From: Flagellimonas aurea
GTDB taxonomy: Bacteria > Bacteroidota > Bacteroidia > Flavobacteriales > Flavobacteriaceae
Direction of reading: 5' to 3'
Assembly: GCF_017313785.1 (NCBI RefSeq)
Contig: NZ_JAFLNL010000003.1
Coordinates: 434,001 to 498,000 of the forward strand
DNA: 64,000 nucleotides
Shown: positions 8,592-18,274 of the stretch, piece by piece
Numbering within the stretch: position 1 is the stretch's first letter
How the letters are laid out: each line of letters opens with the position of its first letter
Notes under the pieces: generated by a model
The model's database searches: none
Told to the model about the DNA's origin: nothing
Seen by the model: the letters and a program-made list of their open reading frames with translations, nothing else
Translations under genes and position numbers: made by a program

Positions 8592-9896
8592 ATGTTCAAC
8601 AATAAAAATTGCGCCATGTTAAAGTCTTTACTCCACAATAATCTTAGAACCCCCGCCATATTGATGGTCAGTGCCATCTTTGCGTCTTCCTGTGGTTCCT
8701 ATCAACAAGCTTCTTATTATGATGACGGCATCTATTCCTCCAACGACCGCGTTGTTGGTGTTGAAAAGAGAAATGCCCAAGGTATGAGAATCGAAGAGCA
8801 GGAAAGCAATATGTACGGTGAATACTTCGGTGACCGCGCTAACGAAATTGGCGAAGTATTGGATAGCGAAGTTTTTACAGATATAGATAGCTATTCCAGT
8901 CAAGCACAAAACGACTCAATTCCTTACGGCGAACAAACCGATTATTTCGCATACAACAACAACTACAACGGAAACCCTGGATGGGGAGACAATCCTACCA
9001 GCATTTCCATCAACGTTTATGATAACAGTTGGGGCTGGGGCGGCTATTACGGCTGGAACGACCCATGGTTATGGAATGCCGGCTGGGGATGGAACTCTCC
9101 ATACTACGGCTGGGGCTGGGGATGGAACAATCCTTGGAGGTATAACCGTTGGGGCTGGGGCGGATACTACGGCTGGGGACACCCATACAACGGTTGGGGC
9201 TGGGCCGGCAACTTTGGTTGGGGCGGATATTACGGCTGGGGTGGATACTACGGCAACTACTGGGGCCGTCCATATTACAACCGTGGCTATTATGGAAGAA
9301 ACTACGCCTACATGTCAGGACGAAGAGGATATACTTCCCGTATACCTGGCACTGCAATTACATCTAGGTCAAACGGATACTCGACAAGATTTAGAAATAA
9401 CAGTGGACGTTCCAATGGAAACGTTTCCAGAAGTAATGGCTTGGCCAACAGAAGAAGTTCCAATGGCTATAGCAATAGGTCCAACGTAAGAAGGTCCGTA
9501 AGTGCTGATGCAGTTTCCAGAAACCAAAATTATAGAACAAGTAGAAGTACCCGTACTTCCCCTAGTTACAATGGAAGTTCCAGAACATACCGTTCCTATG
9601 GCACTTCCCCTTCTACTAGAAGTAGCGGAACCTACAACCGAAGCTCTAGAAGCTATCAATCCAGAAGCACGGCACCGAGCAGAAGTTACAACCGTTCCTC
9701 TACCGGATCTAGTTCCAGAAGCTATCGCAGTAGTGGTTCTTCCAGAAGCAGCAGATCTAGTGGCAGTTATCGTAGCTCCGGAAGCAGCTCCAGAAGTTCC
9801 GGTGTAAGCCGTTCTTCCGGTGGTGGCTCAAGATCTTCTGGCGTGTCACGTTCATCAGGTGGCAGCAGAGGTGGTCGAGGTGGCGGTAGACCTTAA
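8592..9896 (+). CDS. Low-complexity lipoprotein: Gly/Trp/Tyr-rich then Ser/Arg-rich
   Basis: The 434-residue protein begins with a lipoprotein signal ending FASSC (Cys 34; the start may instead be Met 9, giving Cys 26). After an acidic/polar region of about 90 residues, residues about 120-235 are built of irregular GWGW, GYYGWG, NPW and YYGN units. Residues about 236-434 are dominated by Ser, Arg, Gly, Tyr and Asn (RSSG, SRSYRS, YNRSS) and end SRGGRGGGRP. I recognise no catalytic domain. The composition resembles adhesive, silk-like or phase-separating polymers, which is inference. It lies 38 nt before a FadL-like porin gene and may share its transcript. Local GC is higher than the neighbours because of GGN and TGG codons. 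Confidence 0.85.
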   Translation: MFNNKNCAMLKSLLHNNLRTPAILMVSAIFASSCGSYQQASYYDDGIYSSNDRVVGVEKRNAQGMRIEEQESNMYGEYFGDRANEIGEVLDSEVFTDIDSYSSQAQNDSIPYGEQTDYFAYNNNYNGNPGWGDNPTSISINVYDNSWGWGGYYGWNDPWLWNAGWGWNSPYYGWGWGWNNPWRYNRWGWGGYYGWGHPYNGWGWAGNFGWGGYYGWGGYYGNYWGRPYYNRGYYGRNYAYMSGRRGYTSRIPGTAITSRSNGYSTRFRNNSGRSNGNVSRSNGLANRRSSNGYSNRSNVRRSVSADAVSRNQNYRTSRSTRTSPSYNGSSRTYRSYGTSPSTRSSGTYNRSSRSYQSRSTAPSRSYNRSSTGSSSRSYRSSGSSRSSRSSGSYRSSGSSSRSSGVSRSSGGGSRSSGVSRSSGGSRGGRGGGRP

Positions 9897-9934
9897 TTTC
9901 ACAAAGTTATATTGATTAATCTAAATCAGAATAA

Positions 9935-11437
9935 ATGAAAAGAATCTCAACTTTCATAATGGTATTGGCATGCACTTTTGCAAGTGCCCAAACCATAGAT
10001 GATGTTATGCGCTACAGCACAGAAAACCTACAGGGAACCGCAAGGTTTCAAGCAATGGGCGGTGCATTTGGAGCTTTGGGCGGTGACTTATCGGCCTTGA
10101 ACGTAAATCCTGCTGGTTCCGCAGTATTCAATTTTAGCGAGATATCGATTACAGGATCAAACTACCATAGGAACAACGATGCCCTTTATGGCAATACCAC
10201 AAGAAACACTACGGACAATTCATTGGAATTTAACCAAATCGGTGGCGTTTTTGTATGGAACTCATCTACCGATAGCCCTTGGAAAAAAATTGCATTGGCC
10301 GTCAATTATGATATGGTCCAAAATTTTGATAACCAATTGGTCGTTACAGGTTCCAGCCCCGTAGGAATCGACAACTATTTTCTGAATTTTGCCGATGGCG
10401 AACCTCTAGGTCCATTACGTACCCAACAAGGTGAGTATATTGAAGATGCTTATTTGGATATCGGTGCCAATCTAGGGTACTCCGCCCAACAGGCATTTCT
10501 TGGATTCCAAGCGGGTATTATTGAACCTGTTGAAGATGATGACCAGAACACCTCTTACTTTTCCAATGCGCAATACGGCACTGTAAACCAAAGATATGTT
10601 CGGAACACTTCTGGCTACAATAGTAAATTCACATTGAACTTTGCAAGCCAATACAAAGAAGACCTATACTTGGGTGCATCTTTAAACTTTCATAACGTAC
10701 TCTATGACAGGGTTTCCTATTTGGATGAAGAAGGTTATGATGCCGAATCTCCGATTCAGAGCATTTCTTTTGACAATCTTTTGCATACCGAAGGTTACGG
10801 ATTCTCGTTTAGTCTAGGAGCCATCGCTAAGGTAAATCAAACGGTTCGCGTTGGAGCCAGTTATCAATCGCCAACATGGTACACCCTAACGGACGATACC
10901 TCACAGCGAATCAACTCAAACTTAGCTGTATCGGATATTGATTTCATCAACTTTACCATCGTAAACCTTTACGATGAATACAGGATAAAAACCCCTGAAA
11001 AATATACAGGTAGTGTCGCTTTGGTATTTGGACAAGATGGACTCATCAGCTTTGATTACTCTTATCAGGACATGTCCAAAGCACAACTCAGACCTACTTC
11101 CGACCCTAGTTTTGCTGCTGAGAATGATTTTATTTCAGACACGCTTGGTGCCGTGAACTCCTTCCGTGTAGGTGGTGAGTACCGTATAGACCAAGTTAGC
11201 CTTAGGGGTGGTTACCGATATGACCAAAGTCCATATGAGGATACAGATTTTGTGGGAGATTTGAACGGTTTTTCTGCCGGTATAGGTTACAATTTTGGAG
11301 CTAGCCGATTGGATTTGGCCTACAGCAGGACCGAACAAGATGTGAACTCCTATTTGTTTGATGGCGGAGTCGACAACGCAGCGCTTATCAACAGAATAAA
11401 CATCAATATATCTTTAGGCTACACACTAAAATTTTAA
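9935..11437 (+). CDS. FadL/OmpP1-family outer-membrane protein
   Basis: The 500-residue protein has a signal peptide (cleavage after ASAQ, about residue 19) and the conserved N-terminal FadL region: RFQAMGGAFGALGGDLSALN, followed by NPAGSAVF. The rest alternates polar and aromatic residues, as in a 14-strand barrel, ending in LGYTLKF with a C-terminal Phe. The family carries hydrophobic compounds such as fatty acids across the outer membrane. It follows the low-complexity lipoprotein by 38 nt and ends at a terminator. Substrate unknown. Confidence 0.88.
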   Translation: MKRISTFIMVLACTFASAQTIDDVMRYSTENLQGTARFQAMGGAFGALGGDLSALNVNPAGSAVFNFSEISITGSNYHRNNDALYGNTTRNTTDNSLEFNQIGGVFVWNSSTDSPWKKIALAVNYDMVQNFDNQLVVTGSSPVGIDNYFLNFADGEPLGPLRTQQGEYIEDAYLDIGANLGYSAQQAFLGFQAGIIEPVEDDDQNTSYFSNAQYGTVNQRYVRNTSGYNSKFTLNFASQYKEDLYLGASLNFHNVLYDRVSYLDEEGYDAESPIQSISFDNLLHTEGYGFSFSLGAIAKVNQTVRVGASYQSPTWYTLTDDTSQRINSNLAVSDIDFINFTIVNLYDEYRIKTPEKYTGSVALVFGQDGLISFDYSYQDMSKAQLRPTSDPSFAAENDFISDTLGAVNSFRVGGEYRIDQVSLRGGYRYDQSPYEDTDFVGDLNGFSAGIGYNFGASRLDLAYSRTEQDVNSYLFDGGVDNAALINRININISLGYTLKF

Positions 11438-11458
11438 AAATCTAAAAATAGAAAGTAC

Positions 11459-11487
11459 AAGGCTGGAAGAAATTCCGGCCTTTTTTA
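11459..11487 (+). terminator. Terminator of the FadL-like gene
   Basis: Stem AAGGCTGG (11459-11466) with CCGGCCTT (11475-11482), one G-T pair, followed by T6. It sits between two convergent genes. Confidence 0.88.
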
Positions 11488-11489
11488 TA

Positions 11490-12932
11490 TCAGCGAACCA
11501 ATGAAAAATGTCTGCGAACCGACTTGGCCACAATAAGACCATCTTCATCGCGCCCATATTCCAAACGGAACCAATAGTCGGATGAAGGCATATCCCTACC
11601 GTTAAAAGTACCATCCCATCCAACGTTCACATTCACTTGTTTTAGGAGTTTACCATAGCGGTCAAAAATATACACCACAGGGTTTTGCAATCGCTCCACC
11701 CCGTAAACGGTCCAGTTGTCGTGGGCACCATCGCTGTTAGGGGTGAAGAATTTTGGGTAACCAACCACCAAAAACTCGATAGGTTGGGTGGTACCACAAC
11801 CATTTTTATCGTTAATGATAACGGTATTGGTGCCCGGAGGAACATCTTCAAAAATAGGATCATCCTGAAATTCACCACCATTTATGGCATATTCATAGTT
11901 CCCATCCCCCACCGGAACAATTTCCACATTGTACGGGTCGGTCTGGTCACTGTTCACCAAATCATCAATGACCCGAACTTCTTCCAGCTCCGGAGTGCCA
12001 TAAAATGTGATTAGGATATCATCGGTAATCGTGGTACCAAACGTGGACTCGATTGTAACCCGATAGCGACCGGAATTTGGACTGGAAACCGTAAATTCTG
12101 TTTCACTGGCACCTGTAGCCAATATGGTTTCATAAGTACCGTCATCATCAGCATCCAACTTCCAAATAATATTTGAAATACTTGGTCCTACCGGAGAATT
12201 TAAAGCGGACAAAGTAATATCCGGGTCGCCCTCACAGGCCACAATATCAAACCCTAAAAATTCATCTCGCAAAGTACAATCCAAGGCATTGTCCTGATCT
12301 TCATCCACGGAAGAACCTGTAAAAGTCAACATAAAAGACTCTGGCTCTTCATCAAAATTGGTATTGTAGTTATTGATGTACAGGTAATAAACCTCCCCCT
12401 GTCTCACATTCAACCATTCATCGTAGGTATTCTGACTTGACTTTACAAAGGGAGCACCCTCTCGCCCATCAACAGGGTTCACCCCTATTCCTGTAAAACC
12501 GGTATCGTTGTATTCATAGTTACACCGAATGGGCTGTGCGCTGCCATCTCCCACTATGGTGCAGAAGTTATCGTTCATGGTTTCATCAAAAGGGCCATAC
12601 AAAGCAAAATCCCATTCCGAGGTAATCGGGCTACCGGGCGTTACAGGAAGCGCCTCGATATCAAAACCGATTTGACCGTCCGTACCCGCCCTAAAAACGT
12701 ACCAGGCCGTATTGTTCTCAATATTGGCAGAGCTCACACTCCCCTTCTCCAAACAGCCTGTCTGGGTAATTACCTCCGGGTCAAAATCATCGATATCACC
12801 GCTACCGTCAGTGGTTCCCAAAATGGGTTCATCGGCACAAACAGGAATGGCTGTCCTACAATCTGGTGAGTTTTGCGCGCTAACCGCCTGAAATAGAAAG
12901 AAGCAACAGATAGCGCTAAATAGGGCTCTCAT
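11490..12932 (-). CDS. T9SS type-B cargo protein, paralog 1
   Basis: The 480-residue secreted protein has a signal peptide (cut near VSAQ, about residue 19), a Cys-rich N-terminal domain (CRTAIPVCADEPILG, GCLEKGSVSSANIENNTAWY), Ig-like middle region and a type-B sorting domain in the last 90 residues: FFTPNSDGAHDNW, YIFDRYGKLLKQ, GWDGTFNGRDMPSSDYWF, ending RRHFSLVR. Type-B domains direct export through the type IX system, usually to the surface or gliding-linked SprB-like pathways. The neighbouring gene at 13045 is a paralog with the same order. No enzymatic domain is seen. Confidence 0.93.
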   Translation of the reverse strand: MRALFSAICCFFLFQAVSAQNSPDCRTAIPVCADEPILGTTDGSGDIDDFDPEVITQTGCLEKGSVSSANIENNTAWYVFRAGTDGQIGFDIEALPVTPGSPITSEWDFALYGPFDETMNDNFCTIVGDGSAQPIRCNYEYNDTGFTGIGVNPVDGREGAPFVKSSQNTYDEWLNVRQGEVYYLYINNYNTNFDEEPESFMLTFTGSSVDEDQDNALDCTLRDEFLGFDIVACEGDPDITLSALNSPVGPSISNIIWKLDADDDGTYETILATGASETEFTVSSPNSGRYRVTIESTFGTTITDDILITFYGTPELEEVRVIDDLVNSDQTDPYNVEIVPVGDGNYEYAINGGEFQDDPIFEDVPPGTNTVIINDKNGCGTTQPIEFLVVGYPKFFTPNSDGAHDNWTVYGVERLQNPVVYIFDRYGKLLKQVNVNVGWDGTFNGRDMPSSDYWFRLEYGRDEDGLIVAKSVRRHFSLVR

Positions 12933-13044
12933 AGAATTTTGGGGCTAATGGTTATTCTACTTACAACCCTTATAACTCCATTAACCCTACCTTTAGTATT
13001 TTTTATCGAAGAAATTTGCTCTTAATCGACTAACAACATCTGTG

Positions 13045-14847
13045 CTAACGTCTCAAGGAGAAATGACTTTGGATATGCTTGGCGAAAGTTCGGTTGCCAT
13101 TGTCATCCACATAGGATAATTTGAACCAATAATCCGTGGATGGTAGCGGTTTACCCTGAAAGCTGCCATCCCATCCGGGGTCAAACTCGTTCATTTGCTT
13201 GATGAGCTTACCATATCGGTCATAAATCGTAACAATGGGTGAATTTAAGGTAGAGAGTCCCTCGATTTGCCACGTCTCGTTCATTACATCTCCATTGGGC
13301 GAAAAAATCGCCAAATACCCAACCACAACAATATCCTCTTCAACAATGCCGCATCCATACGGGTCTTGCATACGCACAGTATGAACACCGGGAGGCACGC
13401 CCTCGAACACATTGCTCACTTGAAAATCCCCGCCATCTATGCTGTATTCGTACATACCATTGTTCTCCGTATTGATGGTTACCGTATTGTTTACGCTCAA
13501 ATCCTCGATGTCCACACTGGAAATTTGTGGCATTGTAGAAACTTCCACGAACACGGTTCGGCTGGTTTCACAAAGAGTTCCGTTGGATTGATTGGTCACC
13601 GTTAACGTATATTGACCGCTTTCGGAAACTGATATGGACGGTGTTTGTTCACCTGTACTCCATTGATAGGTATAATTTGGATTAGAATTTGTTTCCCCTA
13701 TTTCCAGACTTCCAACCGACTCACAGATTACAGCTTGGTCCGAAAAACTTAGGATCGGAGTTTCAATGGCATTCAAAGTAAAGCTTTGGGAAGCATCATA
13801 ACATTCTGGGTTTGACAAAGAAGTAGTCCTAACAAATATGGTTTCGAGACCTCCAGTTGGAATGTATTGTTTTTCCAAAGGATGATTTCCAGCATCAGCA
13901 TCTGCTTGCGAACTATGGTAACTGACCACAAAATCATCAGGGTCCGTGCCATTCAATGCCTCGGAATTTTTATCATTCAAGTTAAATGCCATGTTAGCTT
14001 CTTGGCAAAAGGTTTCATCAGTTAACGCACCTGTAACAGGCACTTCATTGAATCCCACCTGAACATCGCTCACTATATTTTCGGTAGATGTAGTGACTAC
14101 CACTCGGTACTGTCCTGTGCTTTGAACATCATAAGTGGCCGCATTTGCACCTGCTATCAGTTGGTATCCGCTTCCAGAATCATTATACCACTCGTAATTA
14201 GTGGCTCCCACAGTAGTAGCGTCCAACACAATATTATCACCTTCACAAGCAGCGATTGGTGGCCCAAGCAAATTGTTTATGATGGTGCAATCCAATGCAC
14301 TATTGGGGTGGTCCACCCAAATATTTCCTGTAAACTGAATGGAAAAACCAGAATTGACATTACTGAAGTTATTGATAAAGAGGTAATAGTCCTCGCCAGC
14401 TTCAACTTGGAGCCAATCTTCATAATGAACAGAATCCAAATCGCCCGTAGGATCTTCCCCTACCCCGATAAAACTGGTGTTTTCGCTATTATCAAAAAAA
14501 TTACAGCGGACAGGGTCGCCCAGATTGCTGCAATCCGTTGCACGATATAGGGCAAAATCCCAATCCTCATCACTGCTGTGCCCAATATTAAAACCTAACT
14601 GCCCCGCTTCGGCCGTTCTAAATCGATACCAAGCAGAATTGGATTCAATCGCTCCGGTCGTGGTCTGCTCCAAACATCCACTGGAAACCGCTCCATTAAA
14701 ATCATCTGTACCAAAACCATTGGTGCCCCCATTAATAGGGGTGTTACTACAAATAGGAACCGCATCTACACAATCTTGTGCAACTTGGGCATTCGCAGCC
14801 TGACAAATCAGTAGCAGAAATAAGGTCTTAAAAAAGGGTTTAAACAT
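13045..14847 (-). CDS. T9SS type-B cargo protein, paralog 2
   Basis: The 600-residue protein repeats the plan of its neighbour: signal peptide ending ANAQ, the N-terminal domain DCVDAVPICSNTPINGG with GCLEQTTTGAIESNSAWYRF, then two or more Ig/PKD-like stretches (CEGDNIVLDAT, ICESVGSLEIG), and the type-B C-terminal domain (FSPNGDVMNETW, TIYDRYGKLIKQ, GWDGSFQGKPLPSTDYWF, HFSLRR). It is about 120 residues longer because of extra Ig-like repeats. It is probably a surface-exposed or secreted adhesin-like protein. It is separated from paralog 1 by 112 nt, with no terminator seen between them. Confidence 0.93.
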   Translation of the reverse strand: MFKPFFKTLFLLLICQAANAQVAQDCVDAVPICSNTPINGGTNGFGTDDFNGAVSSGCLEQTTTGAIESNSAWYRFRTAEAGQLGFNIGHSSDEDWDFALYRATDCSNLGDPVRCNFFDNSENTSFIGVGEDPTGDLDSVHYEDWLQVEAGEDYYLFINNFSNVNSGFSIQFTGNIWVDHPNSALDCTIINNLLGPPIAACEGDNIVLDATTVGATNYEWYNDSGSGYQLIAGANAATYDVQSTGQYRVVVTTSTENIVSDVQVGFNEVPVTGALTDETFCQEANMAFNLNDKNSEALNGTDPDDFVVSYHSSQADADAGNHPLEKQYIPTGGLETIFVRTTSLSNPECYDASQSFTLNAIETPILSFSDQAVICESVGSLEIGETNSNPNYTYQWSTGEQTPSISVSESGQYTLTVTNQSNGTLCETSRTVFVEVSTMPQISSVDIEDLSVNNTVTINTENNGMYEYSIDGGDFQVSNVFEGVPPGVHTVRMQDPYGCGIVEEDIVVVGYLAIFSPNGDVMNETWQIEGLSTLNSPIVTIYDRYGKLIKQMNEFDPGWDGSFQGKPLPSTDYWFKLSYVDDNGNRTFAKHIQSHFSLRR

Positions 14848-14871
14848 AAAAGACTGTACGTTTGGGCATTA

Positions 14872-14900
14872 TAAAAGTACCGTGGCGTTAGGGTTAACAA
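14872..14900 (-). promoter_or_regulatory. Promoter of the T9SS cargo gene pair
   Basis: On the minus strand TTG (14900-14898), 18 nt, then TACTTTTA (14879-14872), one mismatch from TAnnTTTG, 24 nt before the ATG. Confidence 0.48.
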
Positions 14901-14953
14901 TAATTTATGTTGTCAAACCTCGGCAAGCAGATGTTAAATCCCTCATTAATGTA

Positions 14954-14961
14954 TATCTTTG
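14954..14961 (+). promoter_or_regulatory. -7 box of folE-cysS
   Basis: TATCTTTG matches TAnnTTTG exactly, 19 nt before the folE ATG. No TTG at the expected -33 distance is seen. Confidence 0.5.
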
Positions 14962-14980
14962 CTGTCTTTAAGCAATAGCT

Positions 14981-15661
14981 ATGAAACTAGAGCAGGCATT
15001 GGAAGAACAATATGAAGAAAGAGGAAACGACCACGTAGGTTCCTCATCGGACACCCCGCTAAGGGATGATGCTTTTGTATTGAGCGACGAAGAAAAAATC
15101 GAAAGAATACAGAAAAGCGTAAGAGAGATCATGCTTACCCTTGGTCTTGATTTGGATGATGACAGTTTGAAGGGAACACCCAAACGAGTGGCCAAAATGT
15201 ACGTTCAGGAAATTTTTGGTGGACTTCATCCGGACAGAAAACCGAAATCTTCAACTTTTGACAATAAATACAAGTACGGTGAGATTTTGGTGGAGAAAAA
15301 CATTGTGGTTTACTCTACTTGCGAGCACCATTTGTTGCCCATTGTGGGCCGAGCGCACATCGCCTATATTTCCAACGGAACAGTAGTTGGGCTTTCCAAA
15401 ATGAACCGCGTAGTGGATTATTATGCCAAACGCCCTCAGGTTCAGGAACGAATGAACATCCAAATTGTAAAAGAACTTCAAAAAGTTTTGGGTACTGAAG
15501 ATGTAGCTTGTGTTATCGATGCCAAGCACCTTTGTGTAAACTCTAGGGGAATTCGAGATATTGACAGTAGCACGGTGACCGCCGAATACGGTGGAAAGTT
15601 TAAAGAAGAGGCCACCAGAAGAGAGTTTTTGGATTACATTAACTTGGACACCGAATTTTAA
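14981..15661 (+). CDS. folE: GTP cyclohydrolase I
   Basis: The 226-residue enzyme converts GTP to 7,8-dihydroneopterin triphosphate, the first step of folate (and pterin) synthesis. The zinc site is present: STCEHHLLP (Cys and His ligands) and the second Cys in VACVIDAKHLCVNSRG; GLSKMNRVVDYYAKRPQVQE is the conserved GTP-binding stretch. About 40 N-terminal residues precede the conserved domain. It is followed after 15 nt by cysS, probably one transcript. Confidence 0.97.
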   Translation: MKLEQALEEQYEERGNDHVGSSSDTPLRDDAFVLSDEEKIERIQKSVREIMLTLGLDLDDDSLKGTPKRVAKMYVQEIFGGLHPDRKPKSSTFDNKYKYGEILVEKNIVVYSTCEHHLLPIVGRAHIAYISNGTVVGLSKMNRVVDYYAKRPQVQERMNIQIVKELQKVLGTEDVACVIDAKHLCVNSRGIRDIDSSTVTAEYGGKFKEEATRREFLDYINLDTEF

Positions 15662-15676
15662 ACACCAACCTGTTAA

Positions 15677-17158
15677 ATGCAACTTTATAAAGACCAAACC
15701 TTAAGAATCCATAATTCACTTACTGGAAAGAAAGACATATTCGAACCCATAAACGAAGGCCATGTGGGCATGTATGTTTGTGGTCCAACAGTTTACAGCA
15801 ATGTGCATTTGGGCAACTGCCGTACGTTTATGTCGTTTGATATGATTTTTCGGTACTTCAAACACTTGGGGTACAAGGTGCGCTATGTTCGCAATATTAC
15901 GGACGCGGGCCACTTGGAAAACGATGCGGACGAAGGCGAGGATAAAATTGCAAAAAAGGCAAAACTGGAGCAGATTGAACCAATGGAAGTCGTGCAACGC
16001 TACACCGTTGATTTCCACAATACCCTACAACAGTTCAACCTATTGCCCCCGAGCATTGAACCTACGGCCACAGGTCACATCATTGAACAGATAGAGATTA
16101 TCAAAGAAATCCTTGAAAAAGGATTGGCATACGAGGCCAACGGTTCTGTTTATTTTGACGTGATCAAATTCAATGAAGACCATGACTACGGTAAATTGAG
16201 CGGAAGAAAGTTGGAGGACATGATCACCAACACCCGTGAACTTACCGCCCAGGACGAAAAAAGAAACCCTCAGGATTTTGCCCTTTGGAAAAAAGCGGAA
16301 CCCCAACACATTATGCGTTGGCCATCCCCTTGGGGCGATGGTTTCCCAGGATGGCACTTGGAGTGTACAGCCATGAGCACCAAATATTTGGGCGAAACCT
16401 TTGATATTCACGGCGGAGGAATGGACCTTAAATTCCCCCATCATGAGTGCGAGATTGCACAGGCAGAGGCCAGCACCGGAAAATCTCCAGTTAATTATTG
16501 GATGCATGCCAATATGTTGACCCTGAACGGTAAAAAAATGTCCAAATCCACGGACAACAATATTTATCCTTCAGAGATTTTTAGTGGGAACAATAATATT
16601 TTGAGTAAGCCCTACTCACCAGCTGTAGTTCGCTTTTTTATGATGCAGGCACACTACACCAGTATTTTGGACCTTAGTGACGAAGCTTTGCAAGCATCCG
16701 AAAAAGGATATGGCCGTTTGATGGATGCCCTGGATAGCATCGATAAATTAAAAACCGGTGAAAAGTCGGATTTTGATGTGGCCGCTTGGAAGCAGAAATG
16801 CTACGATGCCATGAACGACGACTTCAACACCCCGATTTTAATCGCGCAGTTGTTCGAGGCCGTAAAGCACATCAACTTAATCAAGGAAGCCAAGGAAAGT
16901 ATTTCCGAAGAGGACAAAGATTTTCTGGCAAGTTCGTTCAAAGCCTTTGTTTACGATGTACTTGGTATTGAAAATCAATCCATGGGCAAAGATGATTCCA
17001 ATACACTCAACGGAGTGATGGACTTGTTAATTGACATTAGGAATGAGGCGCGTGCCAAAAAAGACTTTGCCACTTCAGATAAGATTAGAGATCAATTGGT
17101 AGAACTCGGCATCCAGATTAAAGATGGCAAGGACGGTACAACCTTTAGCGTAAACTAG
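15677..17158 (+). CDS. cysS: Cysteinyl-tRNA synthetase
   Basis: The 493-residue class-I synthetase carries [13 protein letters not shown] (zinc Cys plus the HIGH-type motif HLGN), WHLECTAMS with [16 protein letters not shown] (zinc ligands) and KMSKS. It charges tRNA-Cys. Length is normal. It follows folE by 15 nt. Its stop codon TAG overlaps, on the other strand, the TAG of the convergent AraC gene inside the palindrome CTAG. Confidence 0.98.
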   Translation: MQLYKDQTLRIHNSLTGKKDIFEPINEGHVGMYVCGPTVYSNVHLGNCRTFMSFDMIFRYFKHLGYKVRYVRNITDAGHLENDADEGEDKIAKKAKLEQIEPMEVVQRYTVDFHNTLQQFNLLPPSIEPTATGHIIEQIEIIKEILEKGLAYEANGSVYFDVIKFNEDHDYGKLSGRKLEDMITNTRELTAQDEKRNPQDFALWKKAEPQHIMRWPSPWGDGFPGWHLECTAMSTKYLGETFDIHGGGMDLKFPHHECEIAQAEASTGKSPVNYWMHANMLTLNGKKMSKSTDNNIYPSEIFSGNNNILSKPYSPAVVRFFMMQAHYTSILDLSDEALQASEKGYGRLMDALDSIDKLKTGEKSDFDVAAWKQKCYDAMNDDFNTPILIAQLFEAVKHINLIKEAKESISEEDKDFLASSFKAFVYDVLGIENQSMGKDDSNTLNGVMDLLIDIRNEARAKKDFATSDKIRDQLVELGIQIKDGKDGTTFSVN

Positions 17159-18069
17159 TGTTTCACAAATTTTGATTGGTATTCACCTGGCGAAACATGG
17201 ATTTTTCGCTTAAAAAGTCGATTGAAATAAGAACGGTTCTCAAACCCACATTCCATATAAACTTCCTTTATTTTCCTATCAGGATTCTTTAAGAGATTGA
17301 TAGCCATTTTAATACGTTCGCTGTTGATGTAATCAATCGGCGTAACGCCCAGTTCGTCTTTAAAAGTTTTATGGAAGTGAGACTCGCTCATGTATGCTTT
17401 TTTACTTAACTCCCCTACCGTTAAAGGCTCGTGCAGGTGCTGAGAGATGTATTCGATTACATAGGCCAATCGGTTGTTGGAACTTATTTTAGAGGCATTT
17501 TGCGCATATTTTTCTCGGGTATTCCCCTGCAAGATTCTAATTATCAACTCTTGGACCATATTATCCACAAAAAAATCCTTGGAAGGGTGATTTTCCGTGA
17601 ACAGGTACAGCAAGCGTTGGATAATACCATAAATACTGGCATCATTAGTAAAATGGTAATTGTAATCCATCAAGGCCCATTCCGAACCATCGTGCTTGGG
17701 CATGGATTCGTTCATCAAATTGATGACCTTATTGATTTTTTCATCGGAAATGGCCATGGCCAAACAACGTGTCGGATTCTCTTCGTTCGCTTCGGGAAAA
17801 TCGATACACATGACTTCATTGGAAGGAAGTATCAAAGATTCACCAGGTAGAAAATTGAAAGATTTTTTGTCTCTAAGATGCATCACCTTCTTCCCAATCA
17901 ACATGGAGGCAAGTACAGGCTGGTCAAATTGAAGGAGTACTTTTTCCGCTTGAAGATGCGTCTCGAATACATGCATTGATGCATTGTTCAAGGTGTAGGA
18001 AGTTTGGTTTTCGACCAAATGCTCCAGTTTTCTTTCTTTATAGAATTTATCCGGCAATCGCATATTCAA
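17155..18069 (-). CDS. AraC-family regulator of the aldehyde dehydrogenase operon (probable)
   Basis: The 304-residue protein has an N-terminal AraC_N-type ligand domain (about 20-190) and a C-terminal double helix-turn-helix (about 205-300: [59 protein letters not shown]). It is divergent from aldB-DUF779 across 205 nt, the classic arrangement for a local activator, so I infer that it controls that operon in response to an aldehyde or alcohol. The start may be Met 1 or Met 3. Its 3' end overlaps cysS by 4 nt. Confidence 0.88.
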   Translation of the reverse strand: MNMRLPDKFYKERKLEHLVENQTSYTLNNASMHVFETHLQAEKVLLQFDQPVLASMLIGKKVMHLRDKKSFNFLPGESLILPSNEVMCIDFPEANEENPTRCLAMAISDEKINKVINLMNESMPKHDGSEWALMDYNYHFTNDASIYGIIQRLLYLFTENHPSKDFFVDNMVQELIIRILQGNTREKYAQNASKISSNNRLAYVIEYISQHLHEPLTVGELSKKAYMSESHFHKTFKDELGVTPIDYINSERIKMAINLLKNPDRKIKEVYMECGFENRSYFNRLFKRKIHVSPGEYQSKFVKH

Positions 18070-18274
18070 TACTCACTCCTTAACATATTATGTAAATAGT
18101 TATTAAATATAAAAAATATGATATGATTTTTTGTTAAAAACATAAAAACAAAGAGGATTGGTCATGACATTAATAGAATACGTCAGATGTACAGAGTTCA
18201 AAATCAATACTTTTAGAATCAGTCACTTGAGCAAAGTGTGAACGAACATAAAATTAACTTTAACAACAAGTATT

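Noticed and set aside
9019-9489. 156-residue Thr/Gly/Ala-rich reading frame on the plus strand
   Set aside because: It is another frame of the Gly/Trp/Tyr-rich part of the lipoprotein gene at 8592; the repetitive codons keep alternative frames open. It has no separate start context.
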